From NCBI GenBank assembly GCA_963833235.1, contig CAWHXG010000006.1, positions 248,001-312,000 on the forward strand: a stretch of DNA of 64,000 nucleotides, in the 5' to 3' direction. The notes under the pieces were generated by a model. That model did not search any database and was not told the origin of the DNA. It saw only the letters and a program-made list of their open reading frames with translations. Of this stretch, positions 51,557-59,865 are shown one piece after another. The translations under genes were made by a program, and so were the position numbers. Position 1 is the stretch's first letter; each line of letters begins with the position of its first letter. The stretch comes from CAWHXG01 sp963833235. Lineage in GTDB: Bacteria; Pseudomonadota; Alphaproteobacteria; Rhodobacterales; Rhodobacteraceae.

Positions 51557-52552
51557 TCAGAAGGCCGGGCAGGACCCGTCGGTGGTGTAGTCGTGCACCA
51601 TGATCTCGCCAGAGACGATGCTGGCCTGGGTTTTCTCCAGGGTGGACATCATCTCGGGCGTGATCAGATCGGCGTTGTTCTCGTCCATCGCGACGCCGAC
51701 GCCGTCGTTGTCGAGGCCCATGACCATCACGCCGGGGGTGAAGCTGCCGTCGGTGCCGGCGGCGAACGCCTCGTAGACGGCGTTGTCGACCCGCTTGGTC
51801 ATCGAGGTCAGGATCGATCCGGGATGCAGGTAGTTCTGGTTGCTGTCGACGCCGATGGCCAGCACGCCCTCGTCGGCGGCCGCCTGCAGCACGCCGATGC
51901 CGGTGCCGCCCGCCGCGGCATAGACCACGTCGGAGCCCTGGCTGATCTGGCTGCGCGTCAGCTCGCCGCCCTTCACCGGGTCGTTCCAGGCCGAGGGCGT
52001 GGTGCCGGTCATGTTGACGATCACGTTGGCGTCTGGCGAGATCGCCTTGACGCCCTGCGCGTAGCCGCAGGCGAACTTGCTGATCAGCGGCACGTCCATG
52101 CCACCGACGAAGCTGACCGTGCCGGTCTCGGAGGCCATGGCGGCGAGGACGCCCACGAGAAAGCTGCCCTCGTGCTCCTTGAAGACGACCGACTGCACGT
52201 TCGGCTGGTCGACGACCATGTCGACGATGGTGAAGTTGGTATCGGGGTAGTCGGGCGCGACCTTCTCGAGCGTCGAGGCGTTGGCGAAGCCCAGCACCAC
52301 GACGGGGTTCGCGCCGGTCTCGGCCATGCGGCGCATGGATTGCTCGCGCTGCGCCTCGGACTGAAGCTCGGTTTCCTTGTAGGTGCCGCCGGTCTCGGCC
52401 TGCCAGCGCTCCGCGCCGTTATAGGCACTCTCGTTGAAGCTCTTGTCGAACTTGCCGCCGAGATCGATGATCAGGCCGGGGTCGGCCAGCGCGGCGCCGG
52501 CGCCGAGGATCAGGGCGGCGGTGCTGCCCATGAGGGCTTTCATCAGGGTCAT
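51557..52552 (-). CDS. BMP-family nucleoside-binding protein
   Basis: A 331-residue periplasmic binding protein of the basic membrane protein family, which binds purine or pyrimidine nucleosides. The signal peptide ends GAGAALADPG and has no lipobox Cys, so the protein is free in the periplasm. DLGGKFDKSFNESAYNGAER near residue 30 and GVDSNQNYLHPGSILTSMTK near 240 are family landmarks. AGGAGA precedes the ATG at 52552. It leads an operon that includes two permeases, an ATPase and purine nucleoside phosphorylase. Confidence 0.93.
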   Translation of the reverse strand: MTLMKALMGSTAALILGAGAALADPGLIIDLGGKFDKSFNESAYNGAERWQAETGGTYKETELQSEAQREQSMRRMAETGANPVVVLGFANASTLEKVAPDYPDTNFTIVDMVVDQPNVQSVVFKEHEGSFLVGVLAAMASETGTVSFVGGMDVPLISKFACGYAQGVKAISPDANVIVNMTGTTPSAWNDPVKGGELTRSQISQGSDVVYAAAGGTGIGVLQAAADEGVLAIGVDSNQNYLHPGSILTSMTKRVDNAVYEAFAAGTDGSFTPGVMVMGLDNDGVGVAMDENNADLITPEMMSTLEKTQASIVSGEIMVHDYTTDGSCPAF

Positions 52553-52636
52553 GCGGGTCTCCTGTTGGGGCATCGGGCTGCGGTGCGCCCGGTGTCGGTG
52601 AGGCGTCAGGCGGGCCGGCAGGCCCGCGATCGGCAG

Positions 52637-52666
52637 ATTAAGGACGTGCGAGCGAAGGAGGGTCAA
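52637..52666 (-). promoter_or_regulatory. Candidate sigma-70 promoter of the nucleoside importer operon
   Basis: On the minus strand TTGACC (52666-52661) is followed after 18 bases by CTTAAT (52642-52637), a fair -35/-10 pair. It lies 85 bases before the binding protein start and directly beside the rimI stop codon. The local A+T content is higher than around it. Confidence 0.45.
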
Positions 52667-52669
52667 TAG

Positions 52670-53137
52670 CTATCTCGGCGGCAGGCGGGGCCGGGGCGGG
52701 AGGAACCGCGCCGGGGCCTCCGGATGCGGCAGCGCGCGGCGCAGGACGAGGGCATCGACGGGGGCGCCGCCGGCATCGCGGTAGTAGGCGCGGCGCAGGC
52801 CGGCCTGCGTGAAGCCCGCGGCGGCGTAGAGCGACCGGGCGGCCTCATTGTCGGCGCCGACTTCGAGAAACGCCTCCGCCGCGCCCGCCGCCGCGCTGCG
52901 CTCCAGGAAGGCCGCGACGAGCGCGGTGCCGATCCCCTGCCGACGGCGGGCGGGATCGACCGCGACGGTCAGAAGCTCCGCCTCGCCCGCCGCCGTGCGG
53001 GCCAGCAGGAAGCCGCCCGGTTCGCTGACGTGGAAGGTGGCGGGATCTGCGAGGAGCGCCGCGAATTCGGCCGCGCTCCAGGGGCGCGGGGCGGCGAAGG
53101 CGGCGGCGTGGAGATCGGCCAGCGCCTCGGGCGTCAC
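52670..53137 (-). CDS. rimI: Ribosomal-protein-alanine acetyltransferase-like GNAT
   Basis: A 155-residue GNAT acetyltransferase. The acetyl-CoA loop is VDPARRRQGIGTALVAAFLE near residue 60, followed by FLEVGADNEAARSLYAAAGF near 90, the pattern of RimI. The start is GTG in a GTGA overlap with tsaB, and this tsaB-rimI order is common in bacteria. It would acetylate the N-terminus of a ribosomal protein; the exact target is not shown. Confidence 0.85.
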   Translation of the reverse strand: MTPEALADLHAAAFAAPRPWSAAEFAALLADPATFHVSEPGGFLLARTAAGEAELLTVAVDPARRRQGIGTALVAAFLERSAAAGAAEAFLEVGADNEAARSLYAAAGFTQAGLRRAYYRDAGGAPVDALVLRRALPHPEAPARFLPPRPRLPPR

Positions 53138-53763
53138 CGCGGCGCGGCCCGCGGCAGGGCGGCATCGGCGGGGCGCCCATAGGCCGGGGACGGGCGCGGG
53201 CCGCGCCACGGCATGCGCTCCGCGGCGAGATTGGCCATCGCCGCGGGCAGGCTGGCGGCGGGTGCGGCGACCTGGCCGCCCGTGGCCGCCGCCACAGCAG
53301 CGGCCATCTCGCCAAGGCAGGGCAGGCCGCGGGGCATGCCCGGCGCCGGAAGCTCCGCGAGGTCCGAGAGCACGGGCGCGCTCGGCCCGTCGCCGAAGAC
53401 CTGCCAGTGAACGCCGCCGCGCCGGGCATCGGCCGTGGCGACGAGGGGGCGCTGGCCGCCCCAGGCCAGCGCCTCCAGCCGCCCGATGCCGACGGCCGGC
53501 CGGCCGGTGGAAAGCGAAAGCCCGCGCGCCGCGGCCACCGAGATGCGGATGCCGGTGAAATTGCCGGGGCCGGTGCCCACCGCGATCGCGTCGAGGTCCC
53601 GCCAGGCCAGCGATTGGGCTGCAAGCGCCTCCTGCAGCAGGCCCATCAGCCGCTCTGCCTGGCCACGCGCCATCGGCTCCACGATCTCGGAGAGGATGCG
53701 GCCATCGCAGAGCAACGCCGCCGCCACGTGGGCGGCCGACGTGTCGAAGGCAAGGATCTTCAC
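53134..53763 (-). CDS. tsaB: tRNA threonylcarbamoyladenosine biosynthesis protein TsaB
   Basis: A 209-residue ASKHA-fold protein that partners TsaD in making t6A37 in tRNA. It begins KILAFDTSAAHVAAALLCDG and has VGTGPGNFTGIRISVAAARG near residue 66, the family signature, then GRLEALAWGG. The start is GTG, overlapping the stop of the small gene upstream (GTGA). The C-terminal part is shorter in conserved motifs, as expected for TsaB relative to TsaD. Confidence 0.93.
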   Translation of the reverse strand: MKILAFDTSAAHVAAALLCDGRILSEIVEPMARGQAERLMGLLQEALAAQSLAWRDLDAIAVGTGPGNFTGIRISVAAARGLSLSTGRPAVGIGRLEALAWGGQRPLVATADARRGGVHWQVFGDGPSAPVLSDLAELPAPGMPRGLPCLGEMAAAVAAATGGQVAAPAASLPAAMANLAAERMPWRGPRPSPAYGRPADAALPRAAPR

Positions 53764-54068
53764 GGGGTGCGGTAGAACGTCAGCGGCCTGGTGTCGGCGC
53801 GGGCCACCTCGCCGCGCGCCTCGGCATCGAGCTGCACGGTCTTCATCCACCAGCCTGCCGTCTTGCCGCCGGGAAAGAGCGCTTCGGGCAGATGCGGCAG
53901 CAGACGTTCCTTCGCCTCGGCATGGCTGACGCCCGGAGGCCCGGCCGGCAGCGCGCCGAGATAGGCCGCGCGCATCGCCGCGAACTTCCTCGCGTCGACG
54001 CGCGTCTCCACCCCCGGCGCGTTCACGTTCAGCACCGCGACGGTTTCCTTGCCGGGGGCCCGGCCCAT
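53760..54068 (-). CDS. Small DUF6958-like protein
   Basis: A 102-residue soluble protein of unknown function that I match to DUF6958 from memory. TVAVLNVNAPGVETRVDARK lies at the start, then HLPEALFPGGKTAGWWMKTV near residue 62 and VQLDAEARGEV near the end; the last part looks like a winged-helix. It sits between nfuA and tsaB, three bases after the first and overlapping the second. It may be a small regulator or nucleic-acid-binding protein. Confidence 0.7.
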   Translation of the reverse strand: MGRAPGKETVAVLNVNAPGVETRVDARKFAAMRAAYLGALPAGPPGVSHAEAKERLLPHLPEALFPGGKTAGWWMKTVQLDAEARGEVARADTRPLTFYRTP

Positions 54069-54071
54069 GGC

Positions 54072-54638
54072 TCAGACCGCGACGGGCCGAACCTCGACCA
54101 CTTCGGGGATGTAGTGCCGCAGCAGGTTCTCGATGCCCATCTTCAGCGTCAGCGTCGAGGAGGGGCAGCCGGCGCAGGCCCCCTGCATGTGCAGGTAGAC
54201 CACGCCGCGCTCGAAGCCGTGGAACGTGATGTCGCCGCCATCCTGCGCCACGGCGGGCCGCACGCGGGTGTCGAGCAGTTCCTTGATCTGGCCGACGATC
54301 TCGGCGTCGGGGCCGTCATGCGCCGCATGGCCCGAGGCCGGCGCGGCCGCATCGCCCGCCATCACCGGCGCGCCGGATTGGTAATGCTCCATCACCGCGC
54401 CGAGAACGGCGGGCTTGATGTGGTCCCATTCGACCGCTTCGTCCTTCGTGACGGTGACGAAATCGATCCCGAAGAACACCGCGCGCACGCCGTCCACGCC
54501 GAAGATGCGCTGCGCCAGCGGCGACGATCCGGCTGCCTCGGCAGACGGGAAATCGGCCGTCCCGACCTCCAGCACTTCCTGCCCGGGCAGGAACTTGAGC
54601 GTCGCGGGATTGGGCGTGGTCTCGGTCTGGATGAACAT
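54072..54638 (-). CDS. nfuA: NfuA-type iron-sulfur cluster carrier
   Basis: A 188-residue Fe-S scaffold/carrier. The N-terminal Nfu_N domain reads TETTPNPATLKFLPGQEVLE, and the C-terminal NifU-like domain starts DTRVRPAVAQDGGDITFHGF near 125. The cluster ligands are the Cys-x-x-Cys in GACAGCPSSTLTLKMG (near 153). It hands Fe-S clusters to target enzymes. Between the domains lies an Ala/His-rich linker. It leads an operon with the small DUF6958-like gene, tsaB and rimI. Confidence 0.93.
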   Translation of the reverse strand: MFIQTETTPNPATLKFLPGQEVLEVGTADFPSAEAAGSSPLAQRIFGVDGVRAVFFGIDFVTVTKDEAVEWDHIKPAVLGAVMEHYQSGAPVMAGDAAAPASGHAAHDGPDAEIVGQIKELLDTRVRPAVAQDGGDITFHGFERGVVYLHMQGACAGCPSSTLTLKMGIENLLRHYIPEVVEVRPVAV

Positions 54639-54690
54639 GGGCGCGGGCCTTCCGTGGTTACCTTCGATATGCGAACCGCCCGGTCGCGTG

Positions 54691-55287
54691 TCAAGGCGCG
54701 CCCCGGTCCAGCCGCCAGTCCAGATCGGCCCGTACCGCCGGCCATTCCGCCGCCGTGATCGAATAGACGGCCGTATCCCGAAGCGTGCCGTTGGGCATGA
54801 TCTTGTGCGACCGCAGGATCCCGTCGAGCCGGGCGCCGAGCCGCGCCACCGCCGCGCGGCTCTGGTGGTTCAGAACGTGAATGCGGAACTCCACCGCGAT
54901 GGCGTCGCAGGCGTCGAAGGCATGGGCGAGCAACTGCCGCTTGGCGTCGGCGTTGATCCCGGTGCCCTGGCAGGACCGGCGCAGCCAAGTGTGCCCGATC
55001 TCGAGCCGCCGGCTGGCCGGGTCGATGTTCATGTAGGTCGTCATGCCCACGGCCTTGCCGCTTGCCCGGTCGAGGATCGCGAAAGGGTGCATCAGGCCGG
55101 ATCGTGCCAGATCGAGGCGGCGCGCGATCTCGGCCTGCATCCCCGCGGGGTCCGGCACGGGCGTGTACCAGATCCGGTGCAGGCCGCCTTCCGCGACCGC
55201 GTCGCACAGCTCGTCATGGTGATCCGCCTTTAGCGGCACGACCCCGGCGCGGGGTCCCTCGCCGGCGAGCGGGGTGGGCCAGCTCAC
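54691..55287 (-). CDS. GNAT acetyltransferase, RimJ/RimL type
   Basis: A 198-residue acetyltransferase. The fold is visible as GMTTYMNIDPASRRLEIGHT near residue 83, RRSCQGTGINADAKRQLLAH with the CoA loop near 106, and FRIHVLNHQSRAAVARLGAR near 137. This pattern is close to RimL-like enzymes that act on small molecules or protein N-termini. The GTG start overlaps the universal stress protein stop (GTGA). Confidence 0.85.
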   Translation of the reverse strand: MSWPTPLAGEGPRAGVVPLKADHHDELCDAVAEGGLHRIWYTPVPDPAGMQAEIARRLDLARSGLMHPFAILDRASGKAVGMTTYMNIDPASRRLEIGHTWLRRSCQGTGINADAKRQLLAHAFDACDAIAVEFRIHVLNHQSRAAVARLGARLDGILRSHKIMPNGTLRDTAVYSITAAEWPAVRADLDWRLDRGAP

Positions 55288-55739
55288 GTGACCGCCTCAA
55301 GCTGCTCCTTGCTGAGCGATCCCGGCACCACCGTGAAGGGAATCGTCAGGGTCGCGACCTGCTTGGTCAGCTGCGCCACAAGCGGCCCCGGCCCGCCCCG
55401 CTCCACGCCCGCGCCAAGGACCAGCACGCCGATCTCGGGGGTCTCCCTGATCTGCGCCATCAGTTCGGGCAGCAGCTCGCCCTCGCGGATCACCAGCTCG
55501 GGGTCGACGCCGTGCTTGTCGCGCATCCATTTCGCGAAGACCTCGAAATGCGCGTGGATGCGGTCGGTCGCCTCCTCGCGCATGATGTCGCCGACGCCGA
55601 TCCATTGGCCGATCTCTTCCGCCACGATGACCGAAAGTACCTGCACGCCACCGCCGGTCTTCTCGGCACGCATCGCGGCGAAGCGCATGGCGTTGAGGCA
55701 TTCGCGGCTGTCGTCAAGAACGACGAGGAACTTGCGCAT
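55284..55739 (-). CDS. Universal stress protein family protein
   Basis: A 151-residue UspA-like protein. It starts RKFLVVLDDSRECLNAMRFA, and the C-terminal half has IGVLVLGAGVERGGPGPLVA where the ATP-binding G-2x-G-9x-G pattern is only partly kept. The ending IPFTVVPGSLS is family-like. It is co-translated with the GNAT gene behind it. Start chosen at 55739, where the first beta strand begins. Confidence 0.85.
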   Translation of the reverse strand: MRKFLVVLDDSRECLNAMRFAAMRAEKTGGGVQVLSVIVAEEIGQWIGVGDIMREEATDRIHAHFEVFAKWMRDKHGVDPELVIREGELLPELMAQIRETPEIGVLVLGAGVERGGPGPLVAQLTKQVATLTIPFTVVPGSLSKEQLEAVT

Positions 55740-56111
55740 GGACGGACCTTCCCCGGGGAGTGCGGTGCGCAGTGTGCCGCGCGGGCGGGGCACTGGCAAC
55801 CGAGCACGGCAGTGTACCATCCCGTGGCATCCGCACCCGGGTGGCTTCGCCGCGAAAGGCGGGCGAGGGTGGCGGACGGCGCGGATGCTGCTTCCGCCGG
55901 CCGGTCATGCGGGGCGATCCACAAGGGCCGGCTGGGAAGCCGCCTGCAGCGCGTGTCCCCCCGGGCGGTGGAGGCCCTGGCCTTCGAGGTGTGGGTCGTT
56001 CGGCACCGGGTCGGCCGCAAGGGCTGCGGCCCCGCTCCGATCACTCACCCACGGGCGCGGCCTTCGGGGTCACGGGGCGGGCGAGGTCGCCGTTTTGGCG
56101 GCAGGGGCGCC
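55740..56111. other. 372-base region without a gene
   Basis: This lies between the universal stress protein start and the aminotransferase stop. Short open frames on both strands have no ribosome site and no recognisable product. I could identify neither a promoter nor a clear terminator. Confidence 0.4.
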
Positions 56112-56984
56112 TCAGGCGGCCGCTTCCGCCGACAGCGCCCAATCCCAGTAAAGCTCCCTCGCCCGAAGCGTGATCGGCCCCACGGGGTAGCGGACGTCGT
56201 CGAAGGCCGTGACGGGGGTGATCTTGTTCATGTTGCCCGTCAGGAACACCTCCTCGGCCGCAGCGACATCGGCGAAGGTCAGCACCGCCTCGCGCACCGG
56301 CACGCCATCGGCCCGCAGGTTGGCGATGTGGCGGGCGCGGGTGATCCCGGCGAGGAAGGTGCCGTTGGCGATGGGGGTCAGCACCTCGCCGCCCCGCACG
56401 ATGAACACGTTCGACGTGGCCGTCTCGGCGACGTTGCCCATCGCATCGGCCACCAGCGCGTTGCCGAAGCCCTTGCCGCGCGCCTCGGTCAGCATCCGCG
56501 CGTTGTTGGGGTAGAGGCAGCCCGCCTTGGCGCTCACGACGTTGTCGGCCAGCACCGGGCGGCGGAAGCGGGTGGTCGTGAGGGTCGTGGTGGCGCCGGC
56601 GGGAGCCAGCGGGATCGCTTCCAGCGAGATGCAGAAGCCCGTCTTGTCTGGTGCGGGCAGGATGGCGGTCACGTCGCCATCGATGCCCCAGTACATGGGC
56701 CGGATGTAGACCGCCGTATCGGGCGGATAGGCGGCGAGGCCTTCGCGCACGATGGCCTCGATCCGGGCGGCTTCGAGTGTGGGGGTGAGCATCAGGGCGA
56801 CGGCGGAGGCGTTCAGCCGGGCGCAGTGCAGGTCGAGGTCGGGGGCGACGCCATGGCTGTACCGCGCGCCGTCGAAGACGGTGGAGCCGAGCCAGGCGCC
56901 GTGATCGGCCGCCCGCATGACGGGCAGGTCGCCCTCATGCCAGCGTCCCTCGAACCACGTGCGGATATCTGAGCCGGTTGCCAT
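56112..56984 (-). CDS. Branched-chain aminotransferase-like class IV PLP enzyme
   Basis: A 290-residue fold-type IV aminotransferase. RTWFEGRWHEGDLPVMRAAD opens the chain, with GSTVFDGARYSHG near residue 35, the PLP lysine in DNVVSAKAGCLYPNNARML near 150 and ETATSNVFIVRGGEVLTP near 190, followed by GTFLAGITR. IlvE, D-amino-acid aminotransferase and 4-amino-4-deoxychorismate lyase share this fold; the YIRPMYWG region and RYSHG favour an IlvE-like enzyme. It stands alone. The ATG at 56984 fits the family's normal length. Confidence 0.85.
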   Translation of the reverse strand: MATGSDIRTWFEGRWHEGDLPVMRAADHGAWLGSTVFDGARYSHGVAPDLDLHCARLNASAVALMLTPTLEAARIEAIVREGLAAYPPDTAVYIRPMYWGIDGDVTAILPAPDKTGFCISLEAIPLAPAGATTTLTTTRFRRPVLADNVVSAKAGCLYPNNARMLTEARGKGFGNALVADAMGNVAETATSNVFIVRGGEVLTPIANGTFLAGITRARHIANLRADGVPVREAVLTFADVAAAEEVFLTGNMNKITPVTAFDDVRYPVGPITLRARELYWDWALSAEAAA

Positions 56985-57313
56985 GGGCCAGACCCTAGCC
57001 GCAAGCCCGGCGCGTGGTCCAGACGGGTCGCGCGGCAAGTCGCAGGGCGGGAGGCGCTTCAGGTCCGATGGTGAGTGGTGCCGCCACGAGCATAGGCCGG
57101 GCGGCTGCCGAAGCCGGCCGCGACGCGGCGGATGGGCCGGGCCTTCCACAGTCCCCCGCCCGGGGCGCTCATGCCCTTGATCGCCGCGGCGACATGGGCA
57201 AGTGTCGGCAATGGCGGCGGCCGGGCCATGCCACCCGCCGGCGTCCCATGCGTCGAGCCGCTGCGCCCGGCCTGCGAGGGCAGGGGTGCCGGCCAAGGAC
57301 AGGACTGGGTGAC
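56985..57313. other. 329-base region between divergent genes
   Basis: It separates the minus-strand aminotransferase from the plus-strand cytochrome c and must hold both promoters. The open frames that cross it lack ribosome sites. No RNA gene or clear repeat was seen. Confidence 0.4.
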
Positions 57314-57628
57314 ATGACGATCAGGATGCTCTTCCCGCTCGCCGCGGCAATGGCGCTCGGCGCCCTCCAGGCCGCCGCCCAGGATCAGGCGGCCGGCGAG
57401 ACGCTGTATCAGGACGTTTGCCGCAACTGCCACGGGCCGAAGGCCAAGGGTATGGCGAGCTTCCCCAAGTTGGTGGGCGACGATGCGGCCTACCTCACGA
57501 TGCGCCTCGAACAGTACCGCGCGGGCGAGAAGGTGGGGCCCAACACCGCCCTGATGATGCCGCTGGCGCAGGACCTGACGGACGCGGAGATCGCCGATCT
57601 CGCGGCCTACATCACCGCGTTCGAGTAG
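57314..57628 (+). CDS. Small class I cytochrome c
   Basis: A 104-residue periplasmic cytochrome. The signal peptide is MLFPLAAAMALGALQAAAQ, and the haem site is DVCRNCHGPKAKG near residue 37 with an axial methionine candidate in NTALMMPLAQDLTDAEIADL near 78. It ends LAAYITAFE as typical for cytochrome c553/c5 types. It lies 330 bases before a PQQ-type sugar dehydrogenase on the same strand and could accept its electrons. Confidence 0.9.
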   Translation: MTIRMLFPLAAAMALGALQAAAQDQAAGETLYQDVCRNCHGPKAKGMASFPKLVGDDAAYLTMRLEQYRAGEKVGPNTALMMPLAQDLTDAEIADLAAYITAFE

Positions 57629-57958
57629 CGCCGCCCCCGTTCCGGCGCAGCGCTGTTGTCGCCCGCCAGCAGGGCTGAGCCGATCCCCTGATGCTTCCCC
57701 CCAGGCGCATGCCCCGTGCCGTTCCCATCGCTTCCTGTCGCGACACGCGGCGCCCCGGGACGGAACGACGTCTCGTCCCGCCGGTCCGCAGCCTTCCGCC
57801 CGCGCCCGTGGATGCGACGGCGCGCGGGGCAAAGCGTCAGAATCGTTGATGTGCCGGAAACGGCGACCTAGCTTAACGCTACTTCGGCGGATGGCCGGGG
57901 GCCGCACGCCACGCGGGTCGCCGGGCCATCCTGTCGCGGGTCTCAGGGAGGAGAATTC
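57629..57958. promoter_or_regulatory. Region before the sugar dehydrogenase, with candidate promoter
   Basis: TTGATG at 57846-57851 and TAGCTT at 57869-57874 are 17 bases apart and could form a sigma-70 promoter about 85 bases before the next start. A small palindrome, GCCG-GAAA-CGGC at 57853-57864, lies in its spacer and could be an operator. A good ribosome site, GGGAGGAGA, ends six bases before the ATG at 57959. The left part shows nothing. Confidence 0.35.
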
Positions 57959-59254
57959 ATGACACACCATAACCGCTCACGGCTTGCCCCGTGGCTCGTG
58001 CCACTGGTCGGCGGCGCGCTGGCGATCGGATCGGGGGCCATCGCCCAGACCGGGGCCAACACCAGCAGCCTGCAGCACAGCGTCGTCCTGTCGGATCTGG
58101 AGAACCCCTGGGACATGGCGTTCCTGCCCGACGGCACGATGTTCTACACCGAGAAATGCCTGGGCCTTTCGGTGATGATGCCCTCGGGCGAGGTCAATCC
58201 GCTGCTCGGCATGGGCGGCGCCGAAGGCTATCCGAGCAATGCCGAGGATCTGTTCTGCGAAGGGCAGGCGGGGATGATGGGCGTCGCCATCGACCCCGAC
58301 TTTCCCGAGAACCGCCGGATCTACGTCTACTCGACCTCGAACATGTCCGAGCCGCAGACCAACCGCCTGATGCGCTTCACGGTGAGCGAGGATTTCACCA
58401 GCGTCGCCGATCGCACCGACATCGTCGACGACGTGCCCTACAAGGTGACGGCAACCGAGCATCCGTTCGGCGGGCCGGGCGCGCATAACGGCGGGCGGGT
58501 CCGTTTCGGGCCGTCGGACGGGTTCATCTATCTGACCACCGGCGACAACCACAACAGCGAGATCCCGCAGAGTCCCACCATGATGGGAAGCAAGGTGCTG
58601 CGCATCGACACCGACGGCAACGCCGCGCCCGACAACGCGCCGCCCGAGGGCTTCGACGAGCGGACCTATTCCTACGGGCACCGCAACGTGCAGGGCATCA
58701 CCTTCCACCCCGGGACGGACACGCCGATCGTGGCCGAGCACGGGCCCTGGCATTCCGACGAGATCACCGTGCTGCAAAACGGCGGCAACGGCGGCTGGGA
58801 CCCGCGCCCGAACATGGCCGGCCGCGGCGACTGCCCCGACGATTACTGCGGGTACATGCCCAACCAGATGGAGGGTATGAACCGGTTCGAGCGGGCCGCC
58901 TTCATGCCGATGACGGATTTCGCCACCTATCCCGAAGCGATGCCGCCGATCTGGGAGAACAACGGCTGGTCGCAGGGCACCTCCTCGGCAGCTTTCCTCA
59001 CCGGCGATGCGTGGGGCGACTGGGATGGCAACATGGTGGTCGGGATCATGGGGATCGGCTTCGGCGGCACGCCCATCGGCCAGCGCATCGACGTGATCGA
59101 GCTGTCGGACGACGGCACGTCGGTGGTCGACGTCACCGAGATGACGCTGCCGATGGAGGCCGGTCGCTTCCGCTCGCTGGTCGTGGGCCCGGACGGCAGC
59201 CTCTACGCGGCGGTGGACGAGGGCATGATCCACAAGCTCACGCCGGGCGGCTGA
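57959..59254 (+). CDS. PQQ-dependent sugar dehydrogenase-like (GSDH/YliI family) exported protein
   Basis: A 431-residue periplasmic beta-propeller of the glucose/sorbosone dehydrogenase family. A leader (residues 1-29, ending GAIAQT) precedes NPWDMAFLPDGTMFYTEK near 50, the classical family segment. QAGMMGVAIDPDFPENRRIY near 102 and the catalytic-type histidine in GGPGAHNGGRVRFGPSDGFI near 173 follow, then SYGHRNVQGITFHPGTD near 238 and AEHGPWHSDEI. The substrate sugar is not predictable. PQQ synthesis genes are not in the window. The cytochrome c gene upstream could serve as electron acceptor. Confidence 0.87.
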   Translation: MTHHNRSRLAPWLVPLVGGALAIGSGAIAQTGANTSSLQHSVVLSDLENPWDMAFLPDGTMFYTEKCLGLSVMMPSGEVNPLLGMGGAEGYPSNAEDLFCEGQAGMMGVAIDPDFPENRRIYVYSTSNMSEPQTNRLMRFTVSEDFTSVADRTDIVDDVPYKVTATEHPFGGPGAHNGGRVRFGPSDGFIYLTTGDNHNSEIPQSPTMMGSKVLRIDTDGNAAPDNAPPEGFDERTYSYGHRNVQGITFHPGTDTPIVAEHGPWHSDEITVLQNGGNGGWDPRPNMAGRGDCPDDYCGYMPNQMEGMNRFERAAFMPMTDFATYPEAMPPIWENNGWSQGTSSAAFLTGDAWGDWDGNMVVGIMGIGFGGTPIGQRIDVIELSDDGTSVVDVTEMTLPMEAGRFRSLVVGPDGSLYAAVDEGMIHKLTPGG

Positions 59255-59602
59255 TCCGCCGCTCGCGCTGCGCCCTCCCTATGGCGCAGTGCGGGCCAGG
59301 GTCGCGCGGGTCCCGGGCTGCGACGCCCGGGGCCACTTCTGCCGTCCGACGCTGACAGGCGATGTCGCGCCTTTGCCTGCGGCCCGGCTTTGTGCCTTGG
59401 GGCGCGTCGTTCTCGATGGCGCCCGTCAGTCGATAGGAATGTGGCGACACAATTACGGCTGCGTAGACAACGCTGGTGCACAGAACTTTTATACATAATT
59501 CAGCTTCTCTTATATTCGAGGCTTCGCCAGGCACAAGCCACGACCTTACTTGTGACCTTCCCCGGTCCACTGCGCGGCGCACTCCGTCGAGGGGCGTAAT
59601 TC
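59255..59602. other. Intergenic region with two hairpins and an A+T-rich patch
   Basis: Two hairpins follow the sugar dehydrogenase: CTGCGCC at 59268-59274 with GGCGCAG at 59283-59289, and CCCGGGC at 59312-59318 with GCCCGGG at 59325-59331. They are terminator candidates. From about 59440 to 59525 the sequence is unusually rich in A and T for this genome (for example ACTTTTATACATAATTC), which is typical of acquired DNA or IS flanks and leads into the IS110 fragment. Confidence 0.5.
59312..59331 (+). terminator. Terminator hairpin behind the sugar dehydrogenase
   Basis: A 7-bp perfect stem, CCCGGGC and GCCCGGG, around a six-base loop, 57 bases after the stop. A second hairpin at 59268-59289 lies closer to the stop. 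There is no T-run. Confidence 0.4.
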
Positions 59603-59760
59603 GTGACTCGGCCGGTCACCATCGGCCTCGATCTGGCCAAAGCTATCTCCCAGGTTCACGGCGTCGCACCGGACGGCTCCGTCGTGGTCCGACGCCAGTT
59701 GCGGCGATCGCGGTCGCAGATTTCCTCAGGCAGCTCGCACCGTGCCTCATGGGAATGGAG
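59603..59760 (+). pseudogene. IS110-family transposase fragment, frameshifted
   Basis: The reading frame from the GTG at 59603 gives TRPVTIGLDLAKAISQVHGV then APDGSVVVRRQLRRS, the N-terminal RuvC-like start of IS110 transposases with its catalytic Asp. Near 59700-59715 the frame shifts and the match continues in another frame as VADFLRQLAPCLMGMEG. Nothing recognisable follows: the middle and C-terminal transposase domains are missing. It is a dead remnant. The A+T-rich sequence to its left may be the old flank. Confidence 0.75.
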
Positions 59761-59764
59761 GGCC

Positions 59765-59794
59765 AGTTCAGGCCCCCCGGAGTTCAGGCCCCCC
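59765..59794 (+). repeat. Short tandem repeat at the end of the IS remnant
   Basis: AGTTCAGGCCCCCC occurs at 59765-59778 and again at 59781-59794, a 16-base period, directly after the last recognisable transposase codon. A third partial copy, GAGTTCATGGCC, follows. It may mark the deletion joint. Confidence 0.6.
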
Positions 59795-59865
59795 AAAGAG
59801 TTCATGGCCAGCAACAGGACTTCCGCCACGTGCCGGACGACCCCCGAAGACAGGCAAAGGCCCGG

